Positions 10,869 through 24,483 of a stretch of 64,000 nt of DNA are shown in pieces. Numbering within the stretch: position 1 is the first letter of the stretch; every line of letters begins with the position of its first letter. Under the pieces are notes generated by a model. It worked only from the letters and a program-made list of their open reading frames with translations. It did no database searches and had not been told where the DNA came from. Source of the stretch: Volvox africanus (taxonomy: Eukaryota; Chlorophyta; Chlorophyceae; Chlamydomonadales; Volvocaceae); assembly GCA_030268105.1 (NCBI GenBank), contig BSDZ01000079.1, forward strand, positions 1,865,501 to 1,929,500, in the 5' to 3' direction. Both the position numbers and the translations under genes were made by a program.

Positions 10869-13800
10869 ATGAGCGACGATAGCGACGACTTCCGGTCAGG
10901 GAGTGAGATGGAAGAGGACAGCGATGCTGAATACATGGAGGAAGATGAGGACGAAGACTATGGCTTTGAAGGAGCGGAGGAGCTTGCACCGGTTCCCAAG
11001 GTGGGGAGGCGCTTGGCTTTGGGCATGGAAAGGATCTAGGTGAATTTCTTTGTAACACACTATTTGGCACCTTGTATACATTTGGAGAAGAATCTAGCTT
11101 TCTAATATATATAAAATATTTCTTTTTTCAGGTACCCTACAAAGTTCTGCCTAAAGAGGAGCTTGATAAGGAGCGAAAGCGGGCACTGAGCGAAGTAATG
11201 AGTGTGCTAGATGTCGCTGAAGATGTGGCCATGCGAGTTTTGCGAAAATACAAGTGGTGAGGAAACTTTGGCTGGAGTCCTCTCGTGGCATGGCGAAACC
11301 CTCTTAGGTTCTTGCGCGACGATTCTCCAACAGGGACGTCAGCCGAGTGCAGGAAGAATGGTTTTCGAAGTATGAGCAGGTTCGGGAGTCTTTGGGGCTA
11401 GTGGAGGAGGAGCCGACGCCTTCCGGGCGCGAAGAGGTGCGGCCGCACTGGGATATTCGGGGATAGGGTTGATGGTTTGAGTTCGGCCAAAGGTTACGGG
11501 ATGAGGGACATCTGGGCTCTGTGCAGTACTGGGAGCATGCCTGGCAGCACTTAACGAGGATAAATTTAAGACGTGGACGCCAATGAACGGGTTTTGCTTG
11601 CACGGATTTGGGGTTTTAACAGATTACTGGGGTCATGCAAGTAATAAGCATCCAACCCTTACTGTTGCTAATTAGCCCAATAGAAACCATTCGCGGGGTC
11701 CGAATTCGTAAAGCGTGGTAAGGGGCATGTCACGCCACGGACTTGTATCGGCAGTGCAGGTGATGAAGGCAGCGGAAGGCGGGCACGACTTTAGGGCATA
11801 ATTATTGAACATTTCACAGTTATGTTTCTCCACTAAATAGCGTACTCACCGAGATTACCACCGAGAAGTCGCACTGTATGGCAAAGCCTGCACACTATTT
11901 TTTAGCCCAGGCTCTCCCTGGTGCATTGTCGCAGGAGCGGTGCTTGATTTGCTTCGATACCTATCCTTTGCGGGATATGCGCTCAGCTGCTTGCAAGCAC
12001 TATTTTTGCAAGGAGTGCTGGCGTGGCTACATTTCAAATGCACTTTCTTCCGGACCTGCGTGCCTCGATTTGCGCTGCCCATCCACGGAGTGCACGGGGA
12101 AGGCTTGCGTAAGTTGACTGAGTGGGAACTATGAGCTTATAGGGTTACGGCCCAAGACAACAACATCGAACGGGTGCACGCCTTACTTCGTGACGTTCCT
12201 GGTGTAAACCATGGCTACCCATTGGCCCTCAATTGAGTAAAATCTAGAAGGAATAATGTATCTGACACTTTGTTTTGGGGTTACCGCAAATGGCGTATTA
12301 TCTTGTATCCCCCAGGTTCCGTCCAGCTTAATATTGGAGTTGGCAAGCCCTGAGGATCAGGCCAAGTACGCAGCATATATGATACGGTCATACGTGGAAG
12401 ACAACAGCGCAATGTCGTGGTGCACGGGAAAGGTGCGTTAATGCATCAAGTTACAGCAGGTTCTGGACTTGCGTGTAACACGCCCCTAGGGCCGCCTCGC
12501 TGAGGAATACCCATGGAACTTAGTAATCCCGCAGCATAACAGGGTCATTTGCAGTGTTACAAGTCCACTAGGTCAGAAGCCATGGGTGTCGCACATTTGC
12601 AAGGCTTCATTAAGGGTTAGCGTGACATCATTGTGCCTGTCATGGGCGTTCATGTCAATATATTTGCTTCTGGCCCAATCTGTAGAACTGTGAGAACGCT
12701 ATCCAATGCCTCATTGACCGTGCCCCGGGAGAGGCGCTTGACGTAATCTGCACCTGCTCAGCGACCTTCTGTTTTAACTGCAAGGAGGAGGCGCACCGGC
12801 CGGTAAGATCCCGTCCATGTAGGGGGTTTGTCAACCGAAAGGTGCATTGCGTCTGCTGATGCTTTGGGAAGTACCGCAAGGCGCAGGAAAGTGCCCGCCT
12901 TGTGATTGTAGGGAGTGCACAGCGAGCTCGTAGCGCTCATGCACTTCCCTAAGAACCTGGCCCTGACTGCTCCCTGTGAAGGTGTCGTGCGATACTGTGA
13001 CCAAGTGGCTGACCAAGAACAGCGCAGAAAGTGAAAACATGAACTGGATTCTCGCGAACACCAAGCCCTGCCCCAAGTGCAGCCGCCCCATAGAGAAGAA
13101 CCAGGTACGGCATTAACTGACTGGTTGCTGGAGATATGCGTTCGAAAATGCATGCTTTATGTTATTACTTTCTTATGCATCTCCGTTACGGTGTATTGTG
13201 CTTAGATCACGCTGCCTTGCGCAGCTGGCCCTCCTTATTCAGGGTTCGTACGGGAATATGACCCCTCTCTCCTCTCATTGCCATGGCGCTGTGACTCTAG
13301 GGCTGCATGCACATGACGTGCAGCCAGTGCCGGTTCGAGTTCTGCTGGCTATGCCAGGGTGACTGGAAGGAGCACGGCGAGCGAACGGGAGGCTTCTATG
13401 CCTGTAACCGGTGAGCCAAAATTGGCATACAGTCGTTAGGACTGAGCCATGGAGCCAGTCGTTGGATACGGACCTAAGGAACATCACGATCAGACGGCAA
13501 ATAGCGATTTTGCCGTACATATAGCGACCGGATTGACAGCTGACGACAATGAAAACCCAACCGGCTGTGCTTGCTTTCCTAATTTGCAGTTTTAGGGGTT
13601 GTCGGGGTTGTTCGATTTGCATCGCCTCTCATTCGGTGGCCAGTGTTGCCTGATGCTATCCATTTTTGCGTTGTTATTCAGTCCGGCCACCACATTATGG
13701 GAAGTAAGCGCACGGGGCGCCCAGGACGGACGGACAGTCGCATGAACGCTTTGCATGTCCGAACGGAAAGCTTCACGAGGATGGCGTTCCGGCTGCATTA

Positions 13801-15672
13801 TTCGCGGAACATCCGCATTAATGGATGGTGTATCGACCAATTTACGGCTACTACTTCCCTCGGACCAGGTTTGAGACCGCCAAGAAGCGAGGTGATTACG
13901 ACGAGGAGTCACGGCGGCGTGAGAACGCGAAGGCGTCCCTAGAGCGGTACATGCACTATTTCGAGCGTTTCGATGCACATTCAAAAGCGCGGGAAAAGGT
14001 GCGGCGGAATGGTTGTGTTGAACGGACTTTCGTTATATTATCATGTATGCGCCGATGTGAACGGAATACTAGGTCTTGACAGGATAGACCCCTATGGGTT
14101 GAAAAGTTGCTTTGCCCCATCCCTTAGGCGCGCAGCGACGCCAGGAAGGCCTCGAAAGATTCTTTAGAGAAGCTGGCGGACATTACCAAGACGCCAACCT
14201 CCCAGCTGAAGTTCATCAACGAGGCCTGGAATCAGGTGAGGCATCAAATAGCTGACGTGCATTAGGGAAGCAGCCCGGACAAGGAGCTTCAAGGGTCTCT
14301 CGATGTCGCCCTGGTTGCAGATCGTGGAGTGCCGCCGCCAATTGAAGTGGACGTATGCTTATGGCTATTATGCGTTTGAAAACGCGGACAAGGATCCCGT
14401 GAACGCACGGCACAAAACGTTCTTCGAGTTTCTGCAGGTAGTCGGCTTGCGCCAGTTTGTCCACAGTCCTTGCCTTGCCTCGCCAAATGCTGAAAGTCGA
14501 TGATAAGCGCGCTTCCGCATTGGTGACTTACCGAGAATGCTCGCAGTACTAGCGGCATTGACGCCATACGTGTGGGTTACCGATCCTCCATGTACCGATA
14601 CTTGATAATTGCACCGAGGGAATCTCGTTGCCTAGGTACCTACCTGCTATGGGTCTAGTGTTGTCGGGATAATCACCATTTATGGGCTTTTGCAGGGGGA
14701 TGCCGAACGCTCTCTGGAACGGCTGCACGAGGCTGCGGAGAAGGAACTGGATGCCCAAAAGGCGCGCACCCAGCAAGACGGCAGCTTCGACATTGAATCA
14801 TTCCAGAATTTCCGTAAAAACCTTATCGGTAAGCTAGAAACTGGGCGTTAACCTAGCCTAGCTGTGATTCGTGCCTTTCGCATTGTAAAAATGGATGAAG
14901 GCCTCGCTGACTGCACTTGTAGTGAGTCTCGGGCAGCGATTACCAAAGTCGTGATCATTGCAGGCCTCACTGACGTCACTGCGGGTTTCTTCGACAAGCT
15001 GGTAAGACAGCTGGAGAAGGGCTTCGACAACATGGAGGCCGATTATGCGGGACAGGTGGGCTATAAGTAGCCTGTCACGACTTTCCGATCCTCGAATGGA
15101 AATATCCGGGCACACCCAGGTTGGCCCCGCATCATGCGGTTATCGGAGCCAACGAGCCAAGGCTGTTATTTACTCTTCCATGTACGTGTTTCCAGATGGA
15201 CGACAGCGCGGGCCCCGGCACATCAGGCGACCTTGGCGACAAGGCTGGCACATCTTCTGGTGCGGGCAAGGGCCGCCGTGCGAAGAAGGCGCGTGCGGAG
15301 GATGAGTGGGAGCAGGTATGAACACCTTGATACGATGGGATTTGGTTGCCCTAGTTTCTGCATGTTCTGGATTTCCACATTTGCTAGCTGCCCCACTCTT
15401 CATGCCATTTTCTTACGGTAGGAGAGTCTTGGGGCCAAGTGCATTTATACAGATGGAAAGTGCGTTCTGTGTGGCCATTTGTGGTGTTACAACTTCCCTC
15501 AGAAATTACAGCTGCGTTCCTTGCTCATCCGCAGTTGCTTCAGGAGCAGGGCTTTTGGACATGCGTGAAGTGCACCCGGAACAACGAGGACGTTGCGGTC
15601 AAGACCTGCATCACATGTGGGGCACCCCGACCTGGGCCGGGCGGATTTCCAGGCGGTAATTTTCGTCGTTAG
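10869..15672 (+). CDS. ARI1: Ariadne-family RBR E3 ubiquitin ligase
   Basis: Fifteen exons (10869-11000, 11132-11256, 11334-11436, 11935-12108, 12316-12432, 12686-12802, 12982-13104, 13301-13410, 13869-13998, 14128-14235, 14321-14437, 14696-14828, 14964-15055, 15196-15315, 15535-15672) join in phase to 612 residues. Domains in order: an acidic N-terminus ([19 protein letters not shown]); a UBA-like helix set (about 55-105); RING1 ([10 protein letters not shown]...[10 protein letters not shown]); IBR (SWCTGKNCENAI...[11 protein letters not shown]); RING2 with the catalytic cysteine in [19 protein letters not shown]; a long helical Ariadne domain ([12 protein letters not shown] to [19 protein letters not shown]); a low-complexity basic linker; and a C-terminal RanBP2-type zinc finger ([11 protein letters not shown]...[11 protein letters not shown]), as in plant ARI proteins. 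RBR ligases take ubiquitin from an E2 on RING1 onto the RING2 cysteine, then to the substrate; the Ariadne domain auto-inhibits until neddylated cullins bind. All zinc ligands and the active cysteine are present. The model is complete; the 498-base third intron could hide a tiny exon. Confidence 0.95.
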
Positions 15673-17558
15673 CTCAGTTGGGTTGCTTAGCCTGCGCACT
15701 ACAGGGTAAACCAGCTCGCTTAGCACGGTGGCGGGCCTCCTGCGCGCTGTGATTACGCGCTGCGGTCAGTGAAGGATGCTCTGCAGTGCCTGACTGGTAT
15801 TTGACTGACCGGGACCTAATTGTGAAGGAACGGAAGGCCAACAACGATCTGCAGGTTGTGCGTCTGTCCTAAGCATGTTCTTAGTTATGTATCCTAAACG
15901 TGTGTTGCACGTCTTTGTTTTTTACGAAATTCTCTTGGCAGTAGGCGCTACGAATGGGATGCGAAGACGTCATGGCAACCCTGTACAGATCACGTCGTTG
16001 GACTATGCATTGGTGCACATGTGGGTATGCACGCCCAGCTGACTGGTGCCTGAACGCCATATCGTACAGAACATCCGATTCGGACCAGTCACCGCAGTGT
16101 GGTGACGAGAACGCAATGATCTAAACCTGGCTTCTGGCTTAACATGAGAGCACGTTATACTCGCGCACAAAGGTCACCGATCATACAAGTAAATTAGGTA
16201 CAAGTATGGCATTCTTCAGTATATTCGTCACAGCCCAATAAATATATCAACACCCGGTCGTTTAGGGCACGCCATGTCTTGCCACGATCAGGGTATAAGG
16301 GTGATAGCTGAAGGGTGGTAAGGGTGGCAACCGAATGCCAAGGAGCGGTTGTATGTTGGGCCCGTATCTGTCCGCCACGATTGATACTCAGCGCCCAGCG
16401 GTCATAAGAAGCCACTGTTAATGTAGGTAGGCCTTATACCGGTGGCATGTTTACTTGCTTGCGCACCGCTCTTCGCACCCACCGTATCGTTGGCCATGCA
16501 ACCATCACAAGAATCAGGACGTACAGTTACTGGAATAAAAAAATCATTACAAATGCAGCATCTAACACATACCTGTCGCACTGAGGGTGCACCTGTTGGA
16601 ATGAGTTTCCGTTTTTGCAGTTTCCGTATCCCACGGTGCTACATACCTGGGTGGGATCCTGCGTTCAGCCCATGGCGAACCTGCGATTATCAGCATCGCT
16701 CTTAATGAATTGCTTTTGAGTCCGCGCCGGTTAGCACCGAAGAAGCTCAACGACCTTATATCAAAACTGTGTCCAGTTCGCGGTATCCGGCTGGGCCGCT
16801 GACCCTGACCTTGACGAAGTGGTCGCACTCTCATTTCATGTTCCCTTCTCCTCCGACGTAGGTTGGGTACATGACTGCAAGTTCCGAAATCAGTGTTGTA
16901 TTTGCCTCTTTTTCCTTATTGAACGGATTCAACCGCGTGGACCCTGACATCCCTCCTGATACCGCGCCGAAAGTCAACAAAAGGGCAACAACGATGACAT
17001 CCCCGTGCAAATCAGCTGCAACGTTGCGATCGATCCTTACGCACAACCAAGCATAGCACCATACGGCTCCTATGGCCCACCCAACGCTGGGCGACATTTC
17101 CCAGATCTGGCGGTGACTTCAACGGGATGAGGTGGTGCGATTTTGAAGAATACCTTTCATAATGGATATCAATAATAATGTGATGGAGACGTGTAATAAT
17201 CGTGCCGGTTATGAACTGCAAGTTCACTTTAGCTAATCAGGACGTGGCTTTCCTTAAGGATGATGCATACAGTAGAATAACTAACAACAAGACCTTTCAC
17301 AGACGTCTTTTCTGTAATGTTTCTGGGTAATTCGTAATTGAACTAGACGTGACTGCCGTAGACTTTTACCATTTTGAATGTTTTGCACCAAGAACGACAA
17401 GTGAAAGTTTAATATTTCTTATTTGCCTGACACATGTTTGATACGCTCATCCGAACTGTTAACCATGCAGCAGTGGCAAACCTGCGTCCTTACGCCCAGG
17501 TTGCAGGCCTAGGTCCTGCGCGGCTCATTTGGCTTCGGTAATGGGGTGATTCTTGGGA
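15673..17558. other. Spacer between Ariadne and ankyrin genes
   Basis: No supported exon. A minus-strand frame at 16831-17097 includes a hydrophobic stretch but no domain and no splice partner. A TGTAA occurs at 17313-17317, too far from the Ariadne stop to assign. Confidence 0.45.
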
Positions 17559-20500
17559 ATGGCAATGAACATTTTCAAGGAGCTTGAGAAAGGAAATTTA
17601 CCTGGCCTAAAGCGTGCAATTTCTCTGTATCCAAACGCGGTGAACGTTAAGAATGCGGTACGTGTTGAAGATGCAGTTATCTCAATCAAATGACCCTGCT
17701 TGTTGGGATGCAGCTGTGGATACACAGCAGACGGTTTTCGGTGTCTACCGGTTGACCACGACCAACCAGCCTGCCGTAACAGGCAGCTTACGTGGAAATG
17801 TACTGACACATCTTGTGTTATTTGTGTATTGTCATTCTCTAGGAGGGTGCAACACCTTTGCACGTCGCGGCCGGACTAGGTCAAGCAGCCTTCGTGAAGG
17901 AACTCCTTGTGCACGGCGGCCAATATGATGCCACAGACAACCACGGTAACATTCCCCTTCACCTGGCAGCAGAGCAGGTCAGGCGCGGACGATGTTAAGC
18001 GTCGACTGTCGCCAGAAACAAGCCACACCCGCAAACCCATGTTTTGAGCTCCCCACCTTCCTGAATGTAGGGCTCCGATGAAACTGTTGGCGAGTTGCTT
18101 ATGGGCCGCAAGGCATCCGCAAAAGCGAAGAACAAGGTAATATGCAAGGGGTACCGTTTGTATAATCCAGTCAATGCATTGAGAATAGGAAGCAAAGACG
18201 TTAACAAAACTTCCTGCAATCCCTTCTTGCAATCAGGAAGGTCAAACTCCCCTGCACTTGGCCGTGATGGGGGGCTACAAGGGAGTTGTCCTGAAGCTGA
18301 TCGAGGCTAATAACCGGACGGACCTCAAGGACAAGGTATGGACGTGTCGAAGAGTTAGTCGTCCGCGCGCTGTAGCCTCTCCCCCATTTTGAGGGTGTAG
18401 TGCGTATGAAAGCTTGACCAATTCACAGTCGATGCTGCACCAACGTGTCCCACGTACAGAAATTTGCGTGGTGTAACAGTCTTATATATGCCATTCACTG
18501 GTGGCTGTGCAGGCGGGCAATACACCATTGTCATTGACAGACGACGAGGAAATGAGGCATATCCTTATAAATGGAAAACCACCCAGCACCGGTGGCGGCG
18601 AGGCCACGCCTGGTAACCAGCGTGGCAGTCAAGCTTCCGGGATCGCAAATTCATCAGGATCCACCAGCGGCCGATTTTCAATGCCGTTGACACTGTCGCT
18701 CTCCGGAAGTGATGGCGGTGGTGCAGCGGTCGGCATGCTGGTGACCACCCCCCGCGTAGTAGGTGGAACGTCGCTGGCTGGAGGACGTACACCACCACCC
18801 TCATTGGGCGGTGCTTCAGGTCCCCCCGGGGCTCGCACGCCCCCTCCAGGAACGTCTGGTACCCCGCCTGGTAGCCTTCCCGGTCGCTTACCTCGCAGTT
18901 CGACTGGAAATCACTCAATGGCAAGCCCGGCGGTCAGCGGGGGAGGCGCAGGAGCAAATGGTCCAACAGCTGCCACTGTCCAACAGCAAAAGTACGACAC
19001 AGCGATCCAGTCCCTGAAGGAGGGTCTGCGGGCTGCTACGGTAAGACTTTATGCATCCGGTTTGTACCAACAGACTTCGGCCCAACTACTTGTCCGCAAT
19101 GTGAAAGTTTACAGGACACGTATGTTTTAAGGTTGCGTCCAGACCAGCTGTGTACACAATGGGCTCGATGTTGCCGCCTTAAGAAGGTGGAATGGCTGTC
19201 CCATGTTCATCATCGGCACCTCCGGCCGCTGAAGAAGCCCATCCAATCCGTGAACGTATGCAATGTTGCCTGTTAGGAGTTGTTTGGCCACCGCGCCGTC
19301 CGGACTGTTTCTTGTGAAAGCGAAGGTTTCACTGATGGCTCGCTGGCCAACGCCCCACGCTGCAGGAACGCCTGGGAGCATTGGACGCTTGCACAACAGC
19401 GCAACTCGAGTGCGCAGCCCAATTGGAAAAGACGCTTGAAACATGCGGAAACCACGGCCGGGCGATGTCAGATTTGGAGACGCGTGTAGCCTTCCAGGAG
19501 GAGCGGAGCCGGGATGTGCGGGTTCGCCTTGACCGGCTAGAGGACGGCGAGCGAGATCGGCAGGTCAATGACACGGAGGGGAGAGGGAAGGGAATTTCCT
19601 GTCCGAAGAGTTTGTTAAAGTATTTGGTCTTGGAGTCAGCGGGCAGCTTCACATAATGTTTCATGCTGGGGAATCGACATTGGCGAGGAGTTTTGGATGA
19701 GAGTTGTCGTATTATTATATGAAAGCTGCTGACTTCCTCTGCCGGACGCATGCGGCGTTTCGGGATGCAGGATTCCATTAAGCGGGTGACGGATGACAAT
19801 CGCAGCCTGGGTTTGCAACTGCAAAGGCTGGCTGACCAGGTGGCGATTCACAACAATGGAGCGGCGCATCGATTGGCACCGTCGGCCGATATAACCAGGT
19901 ACGAAATAGTATTAGCTGGATTCAAGGTCAAGTTAGCCACGACGGAACCTTGCAAGGTTGTTGCGAAGCTGGATTGGGAAGAATACGGAATTTTGCGTGC
20001 ACACAACACGTTTTCCGACGTCCTGCTTTGGTGGACAGCCTTTATTTCAGCTTGATCCCTCTAGCTGCGGGCTAATTGGGGTTTGGTCCATTTATAGTTC
20101 CACTGCGCTTCGTCTGATGCTTGTTCCATGGCCACTCGTATTCCTGTTAGCAGTCACATTCAAGCTCAGCATCAGCTACAAGCAGAAGTAGCTGTCCTTA
20201 GGGCGCAACTTGACCAGCTGTCACCAGCGCTGGCGCTGGCCACCGCCGCAACCGCGGAAACTCGAACTCTTGCGGCGCGTGTTGACGTGATGCAGCAGCA
20301 GCAGCAACAACAACAACAACAACAACATGCTGGCGGGAACGTGGTCGTGGAGCAGCAGGTGTTGCAGCTACAAGCGCAAGTGAGTGCCCTGAACTGCAAA
20401 ATGCCTGCGCCTAAACATGGAGCGCCCGATCAGGCATGGAAATACGACTGCCGGCCCAACATTGGGAACGGTGGCATTTACCCAAAGATTCTTAGGAACA

Positions 20501-23500
20501 CCGTCCTGATTGTGAACTTTACAGGTCCAATTGCTGCAGCTGCCGGTAGCGTCGCTGACGCAGCAATGCACGGACCTCTCTAGCCGGATGGCTGGCCTGG
20601 CGGAATGGCAGCAGCAGGCGCGTGGAGAGCTTGCCCGGCTGACCGAAGTCATGGAGCCGTCCGCGGGAGATAAACTGACAGGCGCGTCCTGCTATGATAA
20701 GCATGTACCTACTGCGATTGGCATGTCTTAGCTCCGGAAAATGCAGATGCTTTTGTCCATCCCTGGCTTGCCTGGGCAATTAATTCGTTACGTTATGCTG
20801 TCATTGCCGACTTTAGCAGATGCCGTTATGGGCGTGCTGGATACAACGGCGCGGTCGTTGAACGAGCTGCGGCAGCAGCAGGATGAAACGGCGAGGCAGG
20901 TTGCTCTGCTCCTTCAGCAGCAGCAGGCCGCGGTGTCACCCTCGCCCTCGCCTTCAATCGGGCCCCCCACCCTGCCAGCAACCCCACAAGGTGCGTAAGC
21001 TGGGATACGTGACAGGGTTGGGTAGGGAGAAGCGCGAAGGATGGGGTTTCCTTGTGAGCTTACCGTGTCGTTAGTCCTTGCCTCCCAGGTCGTTGCGTCC
21101 AGTCCCGAGGAACCCTAAGCAAGCGACTACACGTATGCCCGGACTGATTTGGCTAAAGGCTCGAGTCTCGTAACCATTTCCATGGCTTATGTACTCGTTT
21201 CTGGGCCATTCACTCGCTCCCTGCCCCATGATGTCCTCCTCGGTATCCGACCCAATGATAACCACTGGCAACAGGCGGCAGTCAGCATTTGAGCAATGCA
21301 GGGGATCTGCTCCTGGGCCTGCCCGGCGGGGTGCCATCTCGCAACCTTAACGGAGTTTCCAGTCACACTAGCACGGGTCGTGATGCAGTAGCGCAAGCGG
21401 AAGTGCGCGCTGAACTGGAAACCTTGAAGGTAAAAAAACAACGTAGATGGCTAGGTAGTGGGTGACCTGGGTGCCGCAAATTCAGTCGACAGGGCAAGCG
21501 CTCCGTTTTCTGTATGCAACGTTTCTAACTTTTTATCGGGTTTTATAGTTGCTGGCCAGGGGATCTACAGAGAACCGGGGCCCGCCTCAGCTTAAGTCTT
21601 TGGCTGAATCCTGTCGTGCAGTCACTTGTAACGGATATCCGCAAGGAGCTGGCGACGGAGGGTGGCAGTCTTCGTCGTGAGTGGCAGCGGGCCTTCAGCG
21701 ATATGCAATCGCGCTACGGAGAGCAGACCAACGAGCTGAGGGCCCGAGAGGCCAACATAGCTAAGCTCAGGTGTGGCTGCTTCCTTGTTGTAGGCTCATC
21801 AAGATCGCATTAGCAGGCAGTTGCGGCATCTCAGAAAGAGCTATCAGTGTCGTTGATAGTGCGAAGAAGGCTATGTTGCTGGTGTAGTAAGGAGCTTTGC
21901 TTCTTATGGGGCGCTTCTAATGAGCGCGCAATAGTTGAAGTGAACATTTCTGATAGGTAACTGACAGTAGTCAACGTTGCGCGTTTGTCCCCCATTGCAC
22001 ATAAAAAACACTGTTCATCTGCTAGATGCGAAGCACAGTGTCGGTCCTGGCGTTATGAGTTCCTATCAATCATGAAACTCGCCCATGTAGCGACACCTCT
22101 CCCTGTTGGACATCCAGGGAAGCTGCGCTGGTGGAGGAGGCGGAACGGAGAGCGGCCAGTGGCTTTGAGGAGAAGTTCTCTGCGCGACTTGGTAAACTGG
22201 AAACTAACGTCGAGTACCTGACGGTGAGGGCCACTTCACCTGGGCACTCAGGTTCCTGCATAACCTTATAACCCACTTGTGTCTTCTTTGAGCCTGCTAT
22301 TCCACAGACCCGACACAGCCATGTCAGCCAGTCATCACTACCGTTACTATGTCTGCGAGGCTTGATTGTTCTATTTAATTTTAGTCTTTTCATTTCATCC
22401 ATCCAGACGAATAGCATCTACTTTGCAGGTGGTTTGTTAGGACGCCCAGAAACACACGCGGATTAAACGTGACTGTTACATGTCCTTTAAATGTGCTTTC
22501 CTCTCCGCTGTGCTTGTGTTGCCTCATCCGCTGGACGTGGATGTCGCTGGGACTCTGCAGCATCGGTTGGAGGTTCTGGAGGAGCAAGTATCCGGGGTAC
22601 TCGCCACACTAACTGGAGCCACCAGCCCCGTGACACCACTCTCCCCATCGCGCATGGCAGCCGCCCTGGCAGCCATGCGCGCTCAGCCCGCCACTTCGCG
22701 TAGCGGCCCCGGTCCTGTCTCGGAAAATCACGGTGACGTTATGCCACATTTCCCTGATATAAGCCCTACCGTAGCCATGGTGCAGTCGGTGCTAAGCCCG
22801 GCGTCGCCACCGAAACATGGCAGGTGCCGGTCGTCAGCCGGGCAAGGGCAAGCAGCACCGACGGGGAAGGCTGCAGTGCAGTCTGACGGGGGCTTCTTGA
22901 GGCGGCGTGTCCAGCTTGTAAGTGCGGCTTATGGATCCTCCAGTGCTGGTGAAAGCCAGCCACCTAGCCAAGTTGCGAGTGCGCGTGAGGTTGCTTGCTC
23001 AGCGCGGAATGCAAGTGAGCGAGATTATGGACATGAAGAATGGTGGCGTGCCGCCAACGGGGAGCCGCCGGAAAAGCTTGAAGAAGCTGCAGATGCAGCA
23101 ACAGCAGAGGTCGATGGCCCTACAGACAACCTTGAGGTCGACGGCAGCACCCCCGCACACCCATCACCCGCCGCTCTCCATGTGCACACCCCGAGCCAGC
23201 TTGTGGTTGGACAAAACGGCGCTGTTGCTGGTCCACGTTCTGAGGCATTGAGCGCCCCTGGGAATGTCACGTTGAGACAGCTTTCGGCGTCCACAGAATC
23301 ATCCATGGCACGGACTGCGGGCGGGGCTACCACGTTACAAGACCTAGCGGGTGTCATGCAGCAGGTACAGCCGTGTGGTCGCAAACATAACTTTGCAGCA
23401 GCTGTCTCAACTCAGCCTGCGCCCCTGGTCGGGCTTCAGCCTTCGCGTGGGTCACTGTCTGGTCGTAGCCTTCTGTCGGGTCGCGAGTATATCCCGCCGA

Positions 23501-23907
23501 GTGCCCAAGCTATGCCACCGGCAATAGGCGGACAAAATCTCGACCCTGCGAATGTTGCGTTGGGGCCGCAGCTGCTGACGCCGGTGACGCATGCCCTGCT
23601 AGCGCCGTCCGTGGACATACAGCGGCTGGCAGCAGCTGCTGCAGCCCAAAAGCAGCAGCTGTCCACGAAGTACTTCCACGAGCAAGCCGCCCTGACGCAG
23701 CATCATGCCCCGTTGCTACTGCCACCGTGGGGTGATGGCTCGCAGCAGCTGCAGCTGGCAGGAAATCCTGCCGTAGGCGTCGCGTTGCGGGTTGCGGACG
23801 ATGCTGGCGGAACAGTGGGCCCTGGTCGACCGGCTGCGGCATCCCCTGACGGGGTGCGGAAGTCCAGGAAAGAGCCACCCATGTGTCTGTTTTGCCCCAT
23901 TCAATGA
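17559..23907 (+). CDS. Ankyrin-repeat protein with long coiled-coil tail
   Basis: Fourteen exons (17559-17657, 17843-17977, 18071-18136, 18237-18335, 18513-19040, 19366-19563, 19771-19898, 20154-20379, 20525-20681, 20820-20990, 21275-21429, 21622-21770, 22118-22223, 22561-23907) join in phase to 1,187 residues. Residues 1-155 form about four ankyrin repeats, with consensus blocks EGATPLHVAAGLGQAAFVKE, GNIPLHLAAEQ, EGQTPLHLAVMGGYKGVV and AGNTPLSL. A Gly/Ser/Pro-rich linker follows (about 160-290). Residues 300-740 are charged heptad-rich helix, for example LETRVAFQEERSRDVRVRLD and LGLQLQRLADQV, interrupted by a nine-Gln tract. The last 450 residues are low-complexity. Ankyrin repeats bind partner proteins; the coiled coil suggests a dimer or scaffold, perhaps centrosomal or flagellar, but I do not recognise the family. 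The exon ending at 20681 needs a GC donor (ACAG|GCGCGT); the only in-phase GT alternative shortens the coil. The final exon is open throughout but has internal GTAAGT at 22918, so optional splicing is possible. Confidence 0.85.
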
Positions 23908-24478
23908 GCTGGCGGGGCCAGCCCCCGCTGTCCAAGCTGCGAAGCGGTCGCTATCAGAATGCGTGCTTAGGATGTGCTGTCTGTCTTGTTCATGTGCATG
24001 CGCTGCTCATTGCATCATATCGTGTTGCTGAGGTGTGGTCCTGTGCGGTTCCTGAATATGTTCTTGCCCGCTGCAGCTCATGCGCGGGCGCGTAATTGTA
24101 GGCGCAAGGCCGCCCTTCCACGAAAAGGGAGCCATGAGCTGACAGCCTAATTCACGCCTGAAGCTCGCGGGCCTTACCTAGCATGAATAGGTGCATAGTC
24201 TCTCGTCTACGCGGTAATTTGGTCGTCAGGGTGATTGAAGTATTTATTTTTCGGGCCTTTAGCCGGCTCAGCTCACAGCTTGCAGAAAGCTGACGCCATT
24301 CAATACGTCTTATGAGCGTATATAAACTTCTGACCTTGTATGGCCAGTGACCGTCTAAACTCTTGGACTGCCTGCCCGCATCGGGTCCGGCAGTTTGGAG
24401 GGAAATTGCTCAAGGTGCAGACCCTCGCGTAGGCGGTGTACGACTCATAATACCGTTCCGCGATGGATGTGCTACTCG

Positions 24479-24483
24479 TGTAA
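24479..24483 (+). terminator. Putative TGTAA poly(A) signal of the ankyrin gene
   Basis: First TGTAA I found after the stop at 23905-23907, implying a 3' UTR of about 580 bases. Plausible but untested. Confidence 0.4.

Noticed and set aside
16831..17097. Minus-strand frame with a hydrophobic segment, possible small membrane protein
   Set aside because: No start context, no splice partner, no family resemblance; length is expected by chance.
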